Assembly: GCF_011057715.1 (NCBI RefSeq)
Contig: NZ_LNGH01000025.1
Location: 1-40,174, forward strand
DNA from: Marinitoga sp. 38H-ov
Lineage (GTDB): Bacteria; Thermotogota; Thermotogae; Petrotogales; Petrotogaceae
Reading direction: 5' to 3'
Length of the DNA: 40,174 nt
The translations under genes and the position numbers were made by a program. The notes beneath the pieces are model-generated. The model did not search any database. It had not been told where the DNA came from and saw only the letters and a program-made list of their open reading frames with translations. Of the stretch, positions 7,048 through 15,834 are shown piece after piece; the stretch's first letter is position 1; the number at the start of each line of letters is the position of its first letter.

Positions 7048-9222
7048 TTATATTTTGTTCTTTTTATCCTTTTTTCTTTTCTTTTTTTCTCCATCTTCGT
7101 AATAATAATAATAATAATAGTAATAATTTGATGATTTTTCATTAATATCGTTTATTATTAATCCAAGTAAATTGTTATCTGATGTAGCTATATTTTCAAG
7201 TGCTACTTTTAATGAATGTTTCTGTGTTTTTCCTGCTCTTACTACTAATATTAATCCATCAGAATATTTTGAAACAATTAACGCATCTGCTGCTGCTAAT
7301 ATAGGAGGTAAGTCGATTATTATTTTGTCATATCTTTCTTTTAATGTTTCCATTAACTCTTTAAATTTCTTTGATGTTAACAATGATGTTGGGTTAGGTG
7401 GTATAGGTCCAACTGGAATAACATCAAGATTTTCTATATAATTTTGAGTTATTCTTTCTATTGGTACATCTTTTAAAATATGATTTACAACACCAACATT
7501 AAACCTTTCAAGACCTAAGGCTTTTTCTACTCTTGGTTTTCTCATATCAATATCTATTAATAATGTTTTCAATCCATTTTGTGCATAAGATATTGCTAAA
7601 TTAGCTGAAGATACTGTCTTACCCTCAGATGGTCCAGAACTTGTTAAAGCAATTACTTTTGGCTCTGGTGTAATTGCATAGTTTATATTTGTTGCTGTTA
7701 ATTTTATTGATTCTGATATTGGAGATGTTGGTGAATTTAATACAATTAGTTCTGGTTTTTCTAATTCTTTCTTTATCTCAAATGTTGGTATTCTTCCTAA
7801 TACAGTTCTACCTTTTGCCATTCTCTTTATTTCTTCTTCATCTTTTATACTTTTATCCATATATTCAATTATAAAAGCAACAAGGATACCTAAGAATATA
7901 CCTAATACTCCACCTATTGCTGCGGTTAATTTTTTATTTGGTTTTATAGGTTTATCAGGAGTAATTGCATTATCAATTAACTTAGCGGTTCCTATTACAC
8001 CCGCTTCTGCTATTCTTGTTTCTTCTAATTTTTCTAATAATAATGTATATAGATTTTCTTTTATTTTAACATCTCTTTCAAGCTCTAATAATTTTTGTTC
8101 CAATAATGGTAATTTTGATAATTTTTCTTGATAGGTATTTCTAAGAATTGTTAATGATTCTATTGTTGATTTTAATATTTCACCCTTTGACTGAGCTTCG
8201 ATTAATTGTAAATACATATCCTGGTATGCTGGATTAATTGTTTGAACTTGAGAAGTAACTATTTTTGATACTTCATCTTTTAATAGCTTTTCTGCTTCAT
8301 TTATTTTTTCTTTTACTTCTAAAACTTTTGGATCTGTTTCTGAATAAGTTTGTAATAATCCAGATAATTCTATTCTATAATCAATTAATTTAGATTTTAA
8401 ATTGCTTACTATAGGGTTTGTTGTAATTGTTTCAGAAGATATTATCTTTTCATCTACTTTTTTTATCAAATCATTTAACGCTTTTATAGTTGCTTGATTT
8501 TCTTGAATTTGTAAATTATATGCGTTTATTTGACTATCGTATTGTAATAGGAATTGAAGTATATTTTTTGCTTCTTCATCTAAAAGAAATACTTGATTTT
8601 TTTCTTTAAATTTCCTTACTGTTTCTTCTGCACTTTTTAAATCGGATTCTACTTTTGGTATTTGTTCTTCTATAAACTCTCTTTTTACTGTATATTCGTT
8701 TTTAGATAATGTTTTTAAAAATTCATTATATACTTCGGCTAGTTTATTAGCAATATTTTTTGCTAATTCTGGATCATCACTTTGTACTGATATTTTTACA
8801 ATATTTGTATCCTTAACTGGAGATACTGTTATCATTTCTGATACAGTTTGTATAATTTTATACTTAGTTAATTCTTCTTTTGCTTTTTCGTCTTCTATTT
8901 TATTTTTAAAATAATCTAATAACCCCAAATCATCAATAACTTTCTCAATATTAGTTCTACTTTTTATTAATTCAACTTCTGTAGATATTTCTGGTCTTGA
9001 TGATGATAATTGAGAAGAAAATAAATCTGTTATAGAACTTTGTGATTGAGATTCTATTTTCAGAGTAACACTTGATTCATATATTGGAGTAGTTAAAAAC
9101 AAATATGTAATAGTTATTGCAACTGTAACAATTACAGTTAATAAAAACCACCAAAAACGTTTTTTAAATATGTGCATTATATCCTCTAGCGTTAGTTCAT
9201 CTTCATAGATTTCTGGTTCCAT
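7048..9222 (-). CDS. polysaccharide co-polymerase fused to BY-family tyrosine kinase (Wzc/EpsCD-like)
   Basis: 724 residues. Wzz domain with a first membrane segment at about 24-43, a long GNVR/coiled-coil periplasmic part at about 180-400, a second membrane segment at about 432-454, then a cytoplasmic kinase domain. Walker A SSGPSEGKT is at about 528-536, Walker A' LLIDIDMRKP at 554-563 and Walker B IIIDLPP at 634-640. Nine consecutive tyrosines at about 700-708, followed by a Lys-rich tail, form the autophosphorylation cluster. Such proteins set chain length and export of Wzy-made polymers by cycles of tyrosine phosphorylation. The ATG at 9222 is chosen for its GGAGG six bases upstream; an upstream in-frame ATG would sit on the transcription start. 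A promoter lies directly upstream, and its phosphatase follows. Confidence 0.94.
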   Translation of the reverse strand: MEPEIYEDELTLEDIMHIFKKRFWWFLLTVIVTVAITITYLFLTTPIYESSVTLKIESQSQSSITDLFSSQLSSSRPEISTEVELIKSRTNIEKVIDDLGLLDYFKNKIEDEKAKEELTKYKIIQTVSEMITVSPVKDTNIVKISVQSDDPELAKNIANKLAEVYNEFLKTLSKNEYTVKREFIEEQIPKVESDLKSAEETVRKFKEKNQVFLLDEEAKNILQFLLQYDSQINAYNLQIQENQATIKALNDLIKKVDEKIISSETITTNPIVSNLKSKLIDYRIELSGLLQTYSETDPKVLEVKEKINEAEKLLKDEVSKIVTSQVQTINPAYQDMYLQLIEAQSKGEILKSTIESLTILRNTYQEKLSKLPLLEQKLLELERDVKIKENLYTLLLEKLEETRIAEAGVIGTAKLIDNAITPDKPIKPNKKLTAAIGGVLGIFLGILVAFIIEYMDKSIKDEEEIKRMAKGRTVLGRIPTFEIKKELEKPELIVLNSPTSPISESIKLTATNINYAITPEPKVIALTSSGPSEGKTVSSANLAISYAQNGLKTLLIDIDMRKPRVEKALGLERFNVGVVNHILKDVPIERITQNYIENLDVIPVGPIPPNPTSLLTSKKFKELMETLKERYDKIIIDLPPILAAADALIVSKYSDGLILVVRAGKTQKHSLKVALENIATSDNNLLGLIINDINEKSSNYYYYYYYYYEDGEKKKRKKDKKNKI
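7099..7125 (-). repeat. trinucleotide microsatellite encoding nine tyrosines
   Basis: Nine consecutive Tyr codons, seven TAT and two TAC, six of the TAT codons in an unbroken run. The array lies near the 3' end of the BY-kinase gene. Gain or loss of a unit would change the number of phosphorylatable tyrosines without shifting the frame. Confidence 0.85.
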
Positions 9223-9261
9223 ACTATTCCTCCATTCTTGTATTTTTAATATTCTAGTCAT

Positions 9262-9290
9262 ATTTTAACATAAAAGATTTAGAATTTCAA
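9262..9290 (-). promoter_or_regulatory. promoter of the BY-kinase/phosphatase pair
   Basis: The minus strand has TTGAAA, a 17-base spacer, then TAAAAT preceded by TG at the extended -10 position. It gives the last two genes of the polysaccharide locus their own transcription in addition to read-through. Confidence 0.65.
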
Positions 9291-9333
9291 TTTTTACTAT
9301 TAATGTTACTAATGTTTTGAATGAAATTAATAT

Positions 9334-9347
9334 ATCAATCGATTGAT
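9334..9347. promoter_or_regulatory. 14-bp palindrome upstream of the kinase promoter
   Basis: ATCAATCGATTGAT is perfectly symmetrical. Its centre lies about 52 bases upstream of the -35 box at 9285-9290. It is a candidate binding site for a dimeric regulator. Confidence 0.4.
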
Positions 9348-9398
9348 TAATGGATAGTACTAAAATTATAATTATTTAAAATCATATATTTGAAAAAA

Positions 9399-10571
9399 TT
9401 ATTTTCTATTTAATAGTTTTTCATATATTTTTATTAATTTATTTATATATTGAATATAACCATGATTTTCTACAACATATTCTCTAGCATTTGATCTTAT
9501 GTAAGATAATTTTTCGGAATTTTGATATATATAATTTATAATTTTTATTATTTCTTTTTCACTTTTCTGATTTATCAAAAATCCATTAACTCCATCTCTT
9601 ATTACTTCTTTCATACCACCAATATTAGAACATACTACATATTTCTCACAAGCCATGCCTTCTAACATACTTAAAGAAGTTGCCTCCTCTATTCCTTCAT
9701 TTGTTGTAATACTAGGTATTAATACCACATCACTAACTTGATAATACTTTACAATATTATCATGATCAACATTGTCTAATACTCTCGCATTTTTATTATT
9801 TTTTAAAATATCAGATACTCTTTCTTTTAAAGGGCCGCGACCAATAAATATAAAATAAAAATTATCATTCATATTTTTAAAGGCTCGAGCAGCATAAATA
9901 ACGCCATTCTTATCAACATATCTTCTAGGGACTAAAACAATAAATGATTTCTTTGGAATGTTTAATTCTTCTCTTAATTTATTTTTTTCAATGTCATCAA
10001 TAACTTTAAATTTGTCTGTGTCTATAAAATTATAAATAACTTCTATTTTTTCTTCGGGGAATTTAAATTCATTTATTAAATATTCTTTAATTCTAGTATC
10101 CACAGCTATAATTTGCTTTACGTTTTTTAAAGCTTTTTTTTCTATATTATAATAATAATTATAAATTTTATTTTTTTCTTTTTCTGAAAAATCATTATAA
10201 TTTAACCCTTCTTTAGCAAAATATCCGTGTAAAGTCAATATTATATTAGAGTGATTCACTCCATAAGCAGAAAGAACATCATGTGCATGAACAATATTAT
10301 AATTACTCAATTTTAAATTTCTAAAATAATTTAATTTATGTTCTAAAAAAAGCTTTTTTTTCATAACAGGTAACGATGTATCAAATATTTTATTAAAATT
10401 TTTTAGAGATAAAAAAAATAATGATAATATATTATAGTTCACAGGCGGATAATATACATTTATATTATAATTTAGTTCTTTAAATCCTTTTTCTAATAAG
10501 TTTTGATGTATATGTTTTCCACCACTTTGAAATACTTTTGAATTGTCGGAAGAAACTAATGCTATTTTCAT
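9399..10571 (-). CDS. GT4-family glycosyltransferase
   Basis: 390 residues, GT-B fold of family GT4. The N-terminus MKIALVSSDNSKVFQSGGKH has the usual glycine-containing acceptor-side loop. The C-terminal donor-binding half shows VLVPRRYVDKNGVIYAARAF, a glycine-rich loop FIGRGPLKE and the conserved E-x7-E region around EGIEEATSLSMLEGMACEK. The ATG at 10571 follows a GAGGTG site; a TTG four codons upstream is rejected. It is transcribed with its neighbours in the polysaccharide locus. It adds a sugar to the lipid-linked repeat unit at the cytoplasmic face; donor and linkage cannot be told from sequence. Confidence 0.88.
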   Translation of the reverse strand: MKIALVSSDNSKVFQSGGKHIHQNLLEKGFKELNYNINVYYPPVNYNILSLFFLSLKNFNKIFDTSLPVMKKKLFLEHKLNYFRNLKLSNYNIVHAHDVLSAYGVNHSNIILTLHGYFAKEGLNYNDFSEKEKNKIYNYYYNIEKKALKNVKQIIAVDTRIKEYLINEFKFPEEKIEVIYNFIDTDKFKVIDDIEKNKLREELNIPKKSFIVLVPRRYVDKNGVIYAARAFKNMNDNFYFIFIGRGPLKERVSDILKNNKNARVLDNVDHDNIVKYYQVSDVVLIPSITTNEGIEEATSLSMLEGMACEKYVVCSNIGGMKEVIRDGVNGFLINQKSEKEIIKIINYIYQNSEKLSYIRSNAREYVVENHGYIQYINKLIKIYEKLLNRK

Positions 10572-10630
10572 TTTACACCTCAATTTTTATTTCTTTTTAA
10601 TATTTTATAATACATTTGTAATTTTATTAT

Positions 10631-11809
10631 CTATATTTTATTATATATATTAATCTCTTTATCTACTATATTTTCCCACGTAAACTCTTTAGCTCTATCA
10701 ATTATTTTATTTCTATCATACCCATTTTTTAAAACCTCTCTTACTCTTTTTGCAAATCTATATTCAAAGTTATCATCATCCTCAACAATATATTCTTCAA
10801 ACCCTATAGCCTCTGGAATTCCTCCATTATTACTTCCTATCACGTCAGTTCCACACGCTTGCGCTTCAAGAACAACACATGGCCATCCTTCGTTCCTGCT
10901 TGGTAATATCATTATATCCATAGCATTCATATACTTTGCTACATCATTTTGAGATACTCTACCTGTAAATAATATATCTAAATTCTTTGTTTTATTTTCT
11001 ATTTCATTTCTTAAATATCCATCTCCAACAACAATAAATTTTGTATTTTTTATTCCTATTAAATTAAATATATCTGGTAATTTATCAGCTCTTTTTATTG
11101 GTATTAGATTCCCAACAAATCCTACATAATTGTAATTTTTCTTATATATTCCTAATTCTTTTCTTATTTCATTTTTATCATATGGTTTAAATATATTTTG
11201 ATTATATCCATTTGGAATTACAACAGTTTTTTCTTCTTTTATATCAAATATATTTAAGGCTATTTTTCTCAAAGCTTCGCTTACGAATATTATCTTACTA
11301 GCATTATTAAATATTAAATTTATAATTTCATAGTATTTATTTGAAATAGAGTGAATTTCCCCTCCATGTGCTGTAATAATATATGGAATATTATATTTTT
11401 TATTTATTAAATAAGCTGCATACCCTTCAGGAAAAACCCTATGAGCGTGTATAATATCATAATCTATATCAACTTTTTTAATTATTTCATTTGCCATTTT
11501 ACTTGCATATTTTATCCAATATTTTGGTATGTTTTTCAATATTCCCAATCTATCAATAGTTGATAATTTTACTTTTAATGGTATAAATGATCTAGCTTCT
11601 ACTTGTATTTTATTTGGTAATATTAATGGTTTAATATTTCTTGCTTTTTTTAATGTTTTCATTATTAAATTGTCTTCAGTTGAAATTGGAATAAAATCAT
11701 ATTTTATATCATTTATTTTATTTAATTCTTTTAATCTTTCAATAATAAATATACCGGAAGATGGGTTATTTTTTTTAGGAAACATTTCCGAAAATATTAA
11801 TATATTCAA
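10631..11809 (-). CDS. GT4-family glycosyltransferase
   Basis: 392 residues. MNILIFSEMFPKKNNPSSGIF at the N-terminus and YVGFVGNLIPIKRADKLPDI, VVGDGYLRNEI, and ILPSRNEGWPCVVLEAQACG (E-x7-E) at the C-terminal half identify a GT4 enzyme. I use the TTG at 11809 because GGAGT lies about eight bases upstream. A longer frame reaching 11881 would run far into the preceding gene and adds residues unlike the family. The gap to the preceding gene is 11 bases. It probably transfers a hexose or similar sugar to the growing repeat unit; specificity is unknown. Confidence 0.88.
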   Translation of the reverse strand: MNILIFSEMFPKKNNPSSGIFIIERLKELNKINDIKYDFIPISTEDNLIMKTLKKARNIKPLILPNKIQVEARSFIPLKVKLSTIDRLGILKNIPKYWIKYASKMANEIIKKVDIDYDIIHAHRVFPEGYAAYLINKKYNIPYIITAHGGEIHSISNKYYEIINLIFNNASKIIFVSEALRKIALNIFDIKEEKTVVIPNGYNQNIFKPYDKNEIRKELGIYKKNYNYVGFVGNLIPIKRADKLPDIFNLIGIKNTKFIVVGDGYLRNEIENKTKNLDILFTGRVSQNDVAKYMNAMDIMILPSRNEGWPCVVLEAQACGTDVIGSNNGGIPEAIGFEEYIVEDDDNFEYRFAKRVREVLKNGYDRNKIIDRAKEFTWENIVDKEINIYNKI

Positions 11810-11820
11810 AGTAATCACTC

Positions 11821-12819
11821 CTATAATATCAAAAACAAACCATATATGGATCCTAATCCATATGATATGTGTAATATCCAAAATGAAAATAACATTGGAA
11901 AAAATAATTTAAAATCTTTATTTTTTATAGCAATTTTTAATGAGAAGAAAATACTTAAAAATACATAAAAAGATAATATAATTAAAAATGGTATTCTTAT
12001 TATACCAGAAAAAATCGAAGCTATTGTTCCTAAGATTAAAAATAGTACAAATATTAATGGTACTATATGTCTAATAGAATATGCTTTTTTGGAATAATGT
12101 GTAGATAAAATTACCCACAATCCATTTAAAAAGTTATTTTTAAATAAATCATTATAATTATCTCTCGCATAATAATAACTTTTAGCCTCTGGAATGAGCA
12201 TTATTCTCATTCCTATTTTTTTTAGTCTTAAATTCATTTCTATATCCTGATTTCTTTTTAATTCTGGTTTAAATAATCCAGCTTTTTCAAATACTTCTTT
12301 TTTATATATTCCATATGCTACTGTATCTACATATTCTTCTTTTTCATTACATGTTCTATACTTAGCTCCTCCTACCCCAAAAGGATGAGATAATACATTT
12401 GCAATTGCTTTAGCAATTGCTGTATCTTTACCAGGCTGCGTAATTACTAATCCTCCAGCTATATCGCATTTATTTTCCTCTAATCTTTTTATACAAGCAG
12501 ATATATAATTTTTTGAATATGTTGTGTGTGCTCCTGCTATCATAATATAATCACCAGTTGCTTCTTTTATTCCTATATTCAAAGCAACTGGTGTTATTTT
12601 TAATTCATTATCAATTATTTTTATATCTATATTATTATTTTCATTTTTTATTCGGTCAATTATTTCTTTTGTGTTATCAGTACTTAATCCATCAACAATG
12701 ATTATCTCTTTATTTTCATAATCATTTTCTATTAATGAATTTAAACATTTTTCTATATATTTTTCTTCATTAAGTGTTGGTATTATAATAGATACTTTTT
12801 TACTAGATACTTTTTCCAT
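11821..12819 (-). CDS. GT2-family glycosyltransferase with C-terminal membrane segments (ExoA-like)
   Basis: 332 residues. The GT-A core starts SIIIPTLNEEKYIEKCLNSL and continues with IIIVDGLSTDNT. Where the second acidic metal motif is expected, the sequence reads MIAGAHTTYS at about residues 93-102, so one expected Asp is replaced. RNQDIEMNLRLKK supplies the later acidic motif. Several hydrophobic segments between about 245 and 332 would anchor it to the membrane, as in ExoA-like transferases of exopolysaccharide synthesis. A GGGGGG-rich site precedes the ATG. Donor and acceptor are unknown. Confidence 0.87.
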   Translation of the reverse strand: MEKVSSKKVSIIIPTLNEEKYIEKCLNSLIENDYENKEIIIVDGLSTDNTKEIIDRIKNENNNIDIKIIDNELKITPVALNIGIKEATGDYIMIAGAHTTYSKNYISACIKRLEENKCDIAGGLVITQPGKDTAIAKAIANVLSHPFGVGGAKYRTCNEKEEYVDTVAYGIYKKEVFEKAGLFKPELKRNQDIEMNLRLKKIGMRIMLIPEAKSYYYARDNYNDLFKNNFLNGLWVILSTHYSKKAYSIRHIVPLIFVLFLILGTIASIFSGIIRIPFLIILSFYVFLSIFFSLKIAIKNKDFKLFFPMLFSFWILHISYGLGSIYGLFLIL

Positions 12820-12831
12820 GTTATCCCCCCA

Positions 12832-13920
12832 TTAAGACAATACAAAATTAACAAATTCCTTTTCTTTTTCTTCTGTCCAAACAAATTCATGTTTATATTT
12901 TCTTATATTTTCTAATAATTCTTCATAATTTTCATATGCTTTTATTATTTTATCTACTGATTCATCTATATTCTTTGGATTAATAACTATACCAATATTA
13001 TATTTTTCTACCTCTTTTGCCATTGATATAAACGTATTTTTTACTATTACAGGAGTTTCTGCTGCTATTGAATCATAATATTTGTTTGGTAGAGAAAATA
13101 TATCATTTTTATAATTTCTATTTTTTACAGTATTAAATGATATTAATGAAAATAATGATTTTGATAATTCTTTCATCATATCCTCATATGGTAAAAATTT
13201 TGTATAGTCATGTGGTATATCTTTAAAATATTCTGATTCCATACCTATTATTCTAAATTTAAAACCTTTTTGAATTAGCTTTTTTAATATTTCTTTCTCA
13301 TCTTCTAAATTTCTATTTATTTTACCTACAAAAGATATTTCTTTTATTTTTTCTTTTGATTGTATTGATATTTCGGCATAATTTTTTTGGATATAATAAT
13401 CATTATGAATATTTAATTTTTGATATATATCTTTTTGCATATCTTTTGATACAAAAATTAATTTATCTGATAAATTTAATTGTTTTTCAAAAATCTTCCA
13501 TAATACTTTTTCTTTTATCTGTTTTTTTATTCCTGATAAATTGTTTAAGAAATTTTCCGGATGATATTCATGAATATCATATATTATTTTTTTATTTCTT
13601 TTTTTTGCTATTTTAAAAGGAAGAACTGGTTTTGTTGTCAGAAAATGATGCATGTATAATATGTCATATTCAAATTCTCTTATTAATTGTATAATTTTTT
13701 TATCAAACTTTCCTCTGCTTTTTACCTCTTTTATCTTATTTTCAAAATTTATTTTATATTTTATAGGTATATATTTTATATTATCTTTAAAATATTCTTC
13801 TTCATTTTTATTTGTTATATATTGATATATTACCTTATTTTTCTTAGATAATGATTTTACCATTCTATAAACCCTTTTGTCATATTTTGGATGCATATAT
13901 CCTATTATAAAAATTGTCAT
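12832..13920 (-). CDS. GT4-like (GT-B fold) glycosyltransferase
   Basis: 362 residues, beginning MTIFIIGYMHPKYDKRVYRM. The middle segment YDILYMHHFLTTKPVLPFKIA, then KIIYDIHEYHPENF and LIFVSKDMQKDI are typical of bacterial GT-B enzymes related to GT4. The C-terminal half has EISFVGKINRNLEDE and YDSIAAETPVIV, a diverged form of the donor-binding region without a clear E-x7-E. It starts four bases after the cytidylyltransferase stop. The call as a glycosyltransferase is good; the exact family and substrate are uncertain. Confidence 0.78.
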   Translation of the reverse strand: MTIFIIGYMHPKYDKRVYRMVKSLSKKNKVIYQYITNKNEEEYFKDNIKYIPIKYKINFENKIKEVKSRGKFDKKIIQLIREFEYDILYMHHFLTTKPVLPFKIAKKRNKKIIYDIHEYHPENFLNNLSGIKKQIKEKVLWKIFEKQLNLSDKLIFVSKDMQKDIYQKLNIHNDYYIQKNYAEISIQSKEKIKEISFVGKINRNLEDEKEILKKLIQKGFKFRIIGMESEYFKDIPHDYTKFLPYEDMMKELSKSLFSLISFNTVKNRNYKNDIFSLPNKYYDSIAAETPVIVKNTFISMAKEVEKYNIGIVINPKNIDESVDKIIKAYENYEELLENIRKYKHEFVWTEEKEKEFVNFVLS

Positions 13921-13924
13921 ATAA

Positions 13925-14431
13925 TCACCACAAGTCTTTTCTTAATTGCTCTAATATTTCAAATGCTTCTTTTAATTCATCAAAATCTATTTTAGTTAAA
14001 ATATCCAATGCTTTTTTTAACTCAGTAGTTGATAATTTAGATATATGTTGTAAAATTTCTTTAATTTCTGAAGAAGATATTCCTTCTGTTCTTGGTAAAT
14101 AAACTACTTCACAATATTCATTTAAATAATCAAATTTCCCTTTCCAATCTTCTCCTATAACAAAAATATCTACATTATATTTTATTATATCTTCTATTTT
14201 TTGTTCCCAATTTTTTTCTGGTATTACTATATCAACACATTTAATATTTTTTACGATTTCTGCTCTTTGTTCATATGGAATTATAGATTTTTTCCCTTTA
14301 ATAGCATTAAATTCATCTGTTGAAACAGCTACAATTAGTTTATCACCTAACTCTTTAGCTCTTTGCAATAATCTAAGATGCCCTATATGAAATAAATCAA
14401 ATGTACCATATGTAATTACTGTTTTCATCAT
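13925..14431 (-). CDS. glycerol-3-phosphate cytidylyltransferase-like enzyme (TagD/GCT type) with C-terminal extension
   Basis: 168 residues. The nucleotidyltransferase signature TYGTFDLFHIGHLRLL lies near the N-terminus and RTEGISSSEI at about 114-123, matching TagD/Gct enzymes that make CDP-glycerol from CTP and glycerol 3-phosphate. These enzymes are usually about 130 residues; here about 45 extra residues rich in Leu, Lys and Glu follow and look like two amphipathic helices. Its start overlaps the flippase stop as ATGA. A CDP-glycerol glycerophosphotransferase gene lies two genes upstream, which supports CDP-glycerol over other cytidylyl products such as CDP-ethanolamine. Confidence 0.85.
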   Translation of the reverse strand: MMKTVITYGTFDLFHIGHLRLLQRAKELGDKLIVAVSTDEFNAIKGKKSIIPYEQRAEIVKNIKCVDIVIPEKNWEQKIEDIIKYNVDIFVIGEDWKGKFDYLNEYCEVVYLPRTEGISSSEIKEILQHISKLSTTELKKALDILTKIDFDELKEAFEILEQLRKDLW

Positions 14432-15834
14432 TTCACCCCAATTTTTTTTAAAAACTTATCTATTATCTCCTTATCTTGAGAAAATGGAGAAAAATAAAAT
14501 GAAAAGAATATTATTAATATAATAATAATCGAATTTATAATTACCCAAAAATAGATATTCGATATACTTTTTGTAAAGCTAAATATAAAAATAGAAGTGA
14601 AAGCAAATAACAATATATAAAATAATGTTCTTATTTTATATGGATAAATATTATATATAACTCTTACTTGAATAAATTTCAATAAGTTTACAACAATTAT
14701 TGATGCCGCAAAAGAAAATGCAATACCCCAAGAATATCTTGGTCCTAATAAATATCCAGTTGATACACCTGTAATTATCATCGCTAAACCATTTATTATC
14801 TCAAGCCCCTCATATCCAGACATATTCAGTAATGTACCATTAGGACCAACAAAAGAATTAATAAATTGAGATATTAATATTAGAGAAACTATTAATGTAC
14901 CTTTTGAATAATCTTCTCCTAAAAAAGATAATATTCTATTAATATGTATAACAATAAAACTAATTATAGGCAACATAATAAAAGTATTCCAACGCGATAC
15001 ATCTTTAAATATTAAATCTATTTTTTTTAAATCTTTTTCTTTCCATGCAAGAGCAAATTCAGGCATTGTTACATTAGCTAAAGCTGTACCTAACATTGCT
15101 CCTATTGTACCTAATGTTATTCCAATTGAAAGATAACCAACAGATTCATTTGTTGAATATAATCTTTGCATTATTTTAGATAAATTTCCATACAATGAAT
15201 AAGTTATAGTTATAAAATAAAATTTCCATGAATTTTTAATAATCCATTTTAGAGATAAATATTTTTCTTTAGTATAAAATCTTATGGATATTATCAAAGG
15301 TATTAATAATGAAAATAAATAAGCTAATATAAATGAGAAATAGTTAGAAATAATAAAAAAGAATATAAAAAATGAGCCTACTCTGATTAGTCTAATCAAT
15401 GTATCTCTAATAAAACTAGCGGTATCTTGTTTTTTTATTCCAATAAAATATGAATATGTTAAATTTTCTACCTGTGATAAAAAAACTAAAAATAAAATAA
15501 TTATTACATTAAATTTGTTATATACTATACTCTCATCAAATGTCATATATATAAATGGAAATATTAGAATATCTAATAAAAAATATATTCTGATAAAATC
15601 AGAGTATATTTTTTTTGCATTATATATATTTTTCCCACTTTCTCTAATTAATAACGTTGGTAACCCTAAACTCAAAAATGAATAATATGTTCCAATAAAT
15701 CCTAAAATTACATTGGCTTTACCATATTCTGATGCACCTAATAATTTAGCAATTATTAATTGAAATATAAATCCTATGCCACTACCTATAAAAGTCCATG
15801 AAAAAGCTTTAATTCCTTTTTTAAATAGATTCAT
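14428..15834 (-). CDS. Wzx-type polysaccharide flippase
   Basis: 468 residues, strongly hydrophobic, with about 12-14 predicted membrane segments. It begins MNLFKKGIKAFSWTFIGSGIGF, and GASEYGKANVILG is the typical early motif of the MVF/PST (Wzx, RfbX) superfamily. It should move the undecaprenyl-linked repeat unit across the inner membrane for polymerisation by Wzy. The ATG at 15834 has GGAGG five bases upstream and lies inside the end of the previous gene (14-base overlap); an in-frame ATG upstream at 15846 overlaps the ribosome site and is rejected. It is the only flippase in the locus. Confidence 0.9.
   Translation of the reverse strand: MNLFKKGIKAFSWTFIGSGIGFIFQLIIAKLLGASEYGKANVILGFIGTYYSFLSLGLPTLLIRESGKNIYNAKKIYSDFIRIYFLLDILIFPFIYMTFDESIVYNKFNVIIILFLVFLSQVENLTYSYFIGIKKQDTASFIRDTLIRLIRVGSFFIFFFIISNYFSFILAYLFSLLIPLIISIRFYTKEKYLSLKWIIKNSWKFYFITITYSLYGNLSKIMQRLYSTNESVGYLSIGITLGTIGAMLGTALANVTMPEFALAWKEKDLKKIDLIFKDVSRWNTFIMLPIISFIVIHINRILSFLGEDYSKGTLIVSLILISQFINSFVGPNGTLLNMSGYEGLEIINGLAMIITGVSTGYLLGPRYSWGIAFSFAASIIVVNLLKFIQVRVIYNIYPYKIRTLFYILLFAFTSIFIFSFTKSISNIYFWVIINSIIIILIIFFSFYFSPFSQDKEIIDKFLKKIGVK

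Noticed and set aside
11529..11912. A 127-codon plus-strand frame across two glycosyltransferase genes
   Set aside because: It runs opposite two well-supported genes and has no initiation signals.
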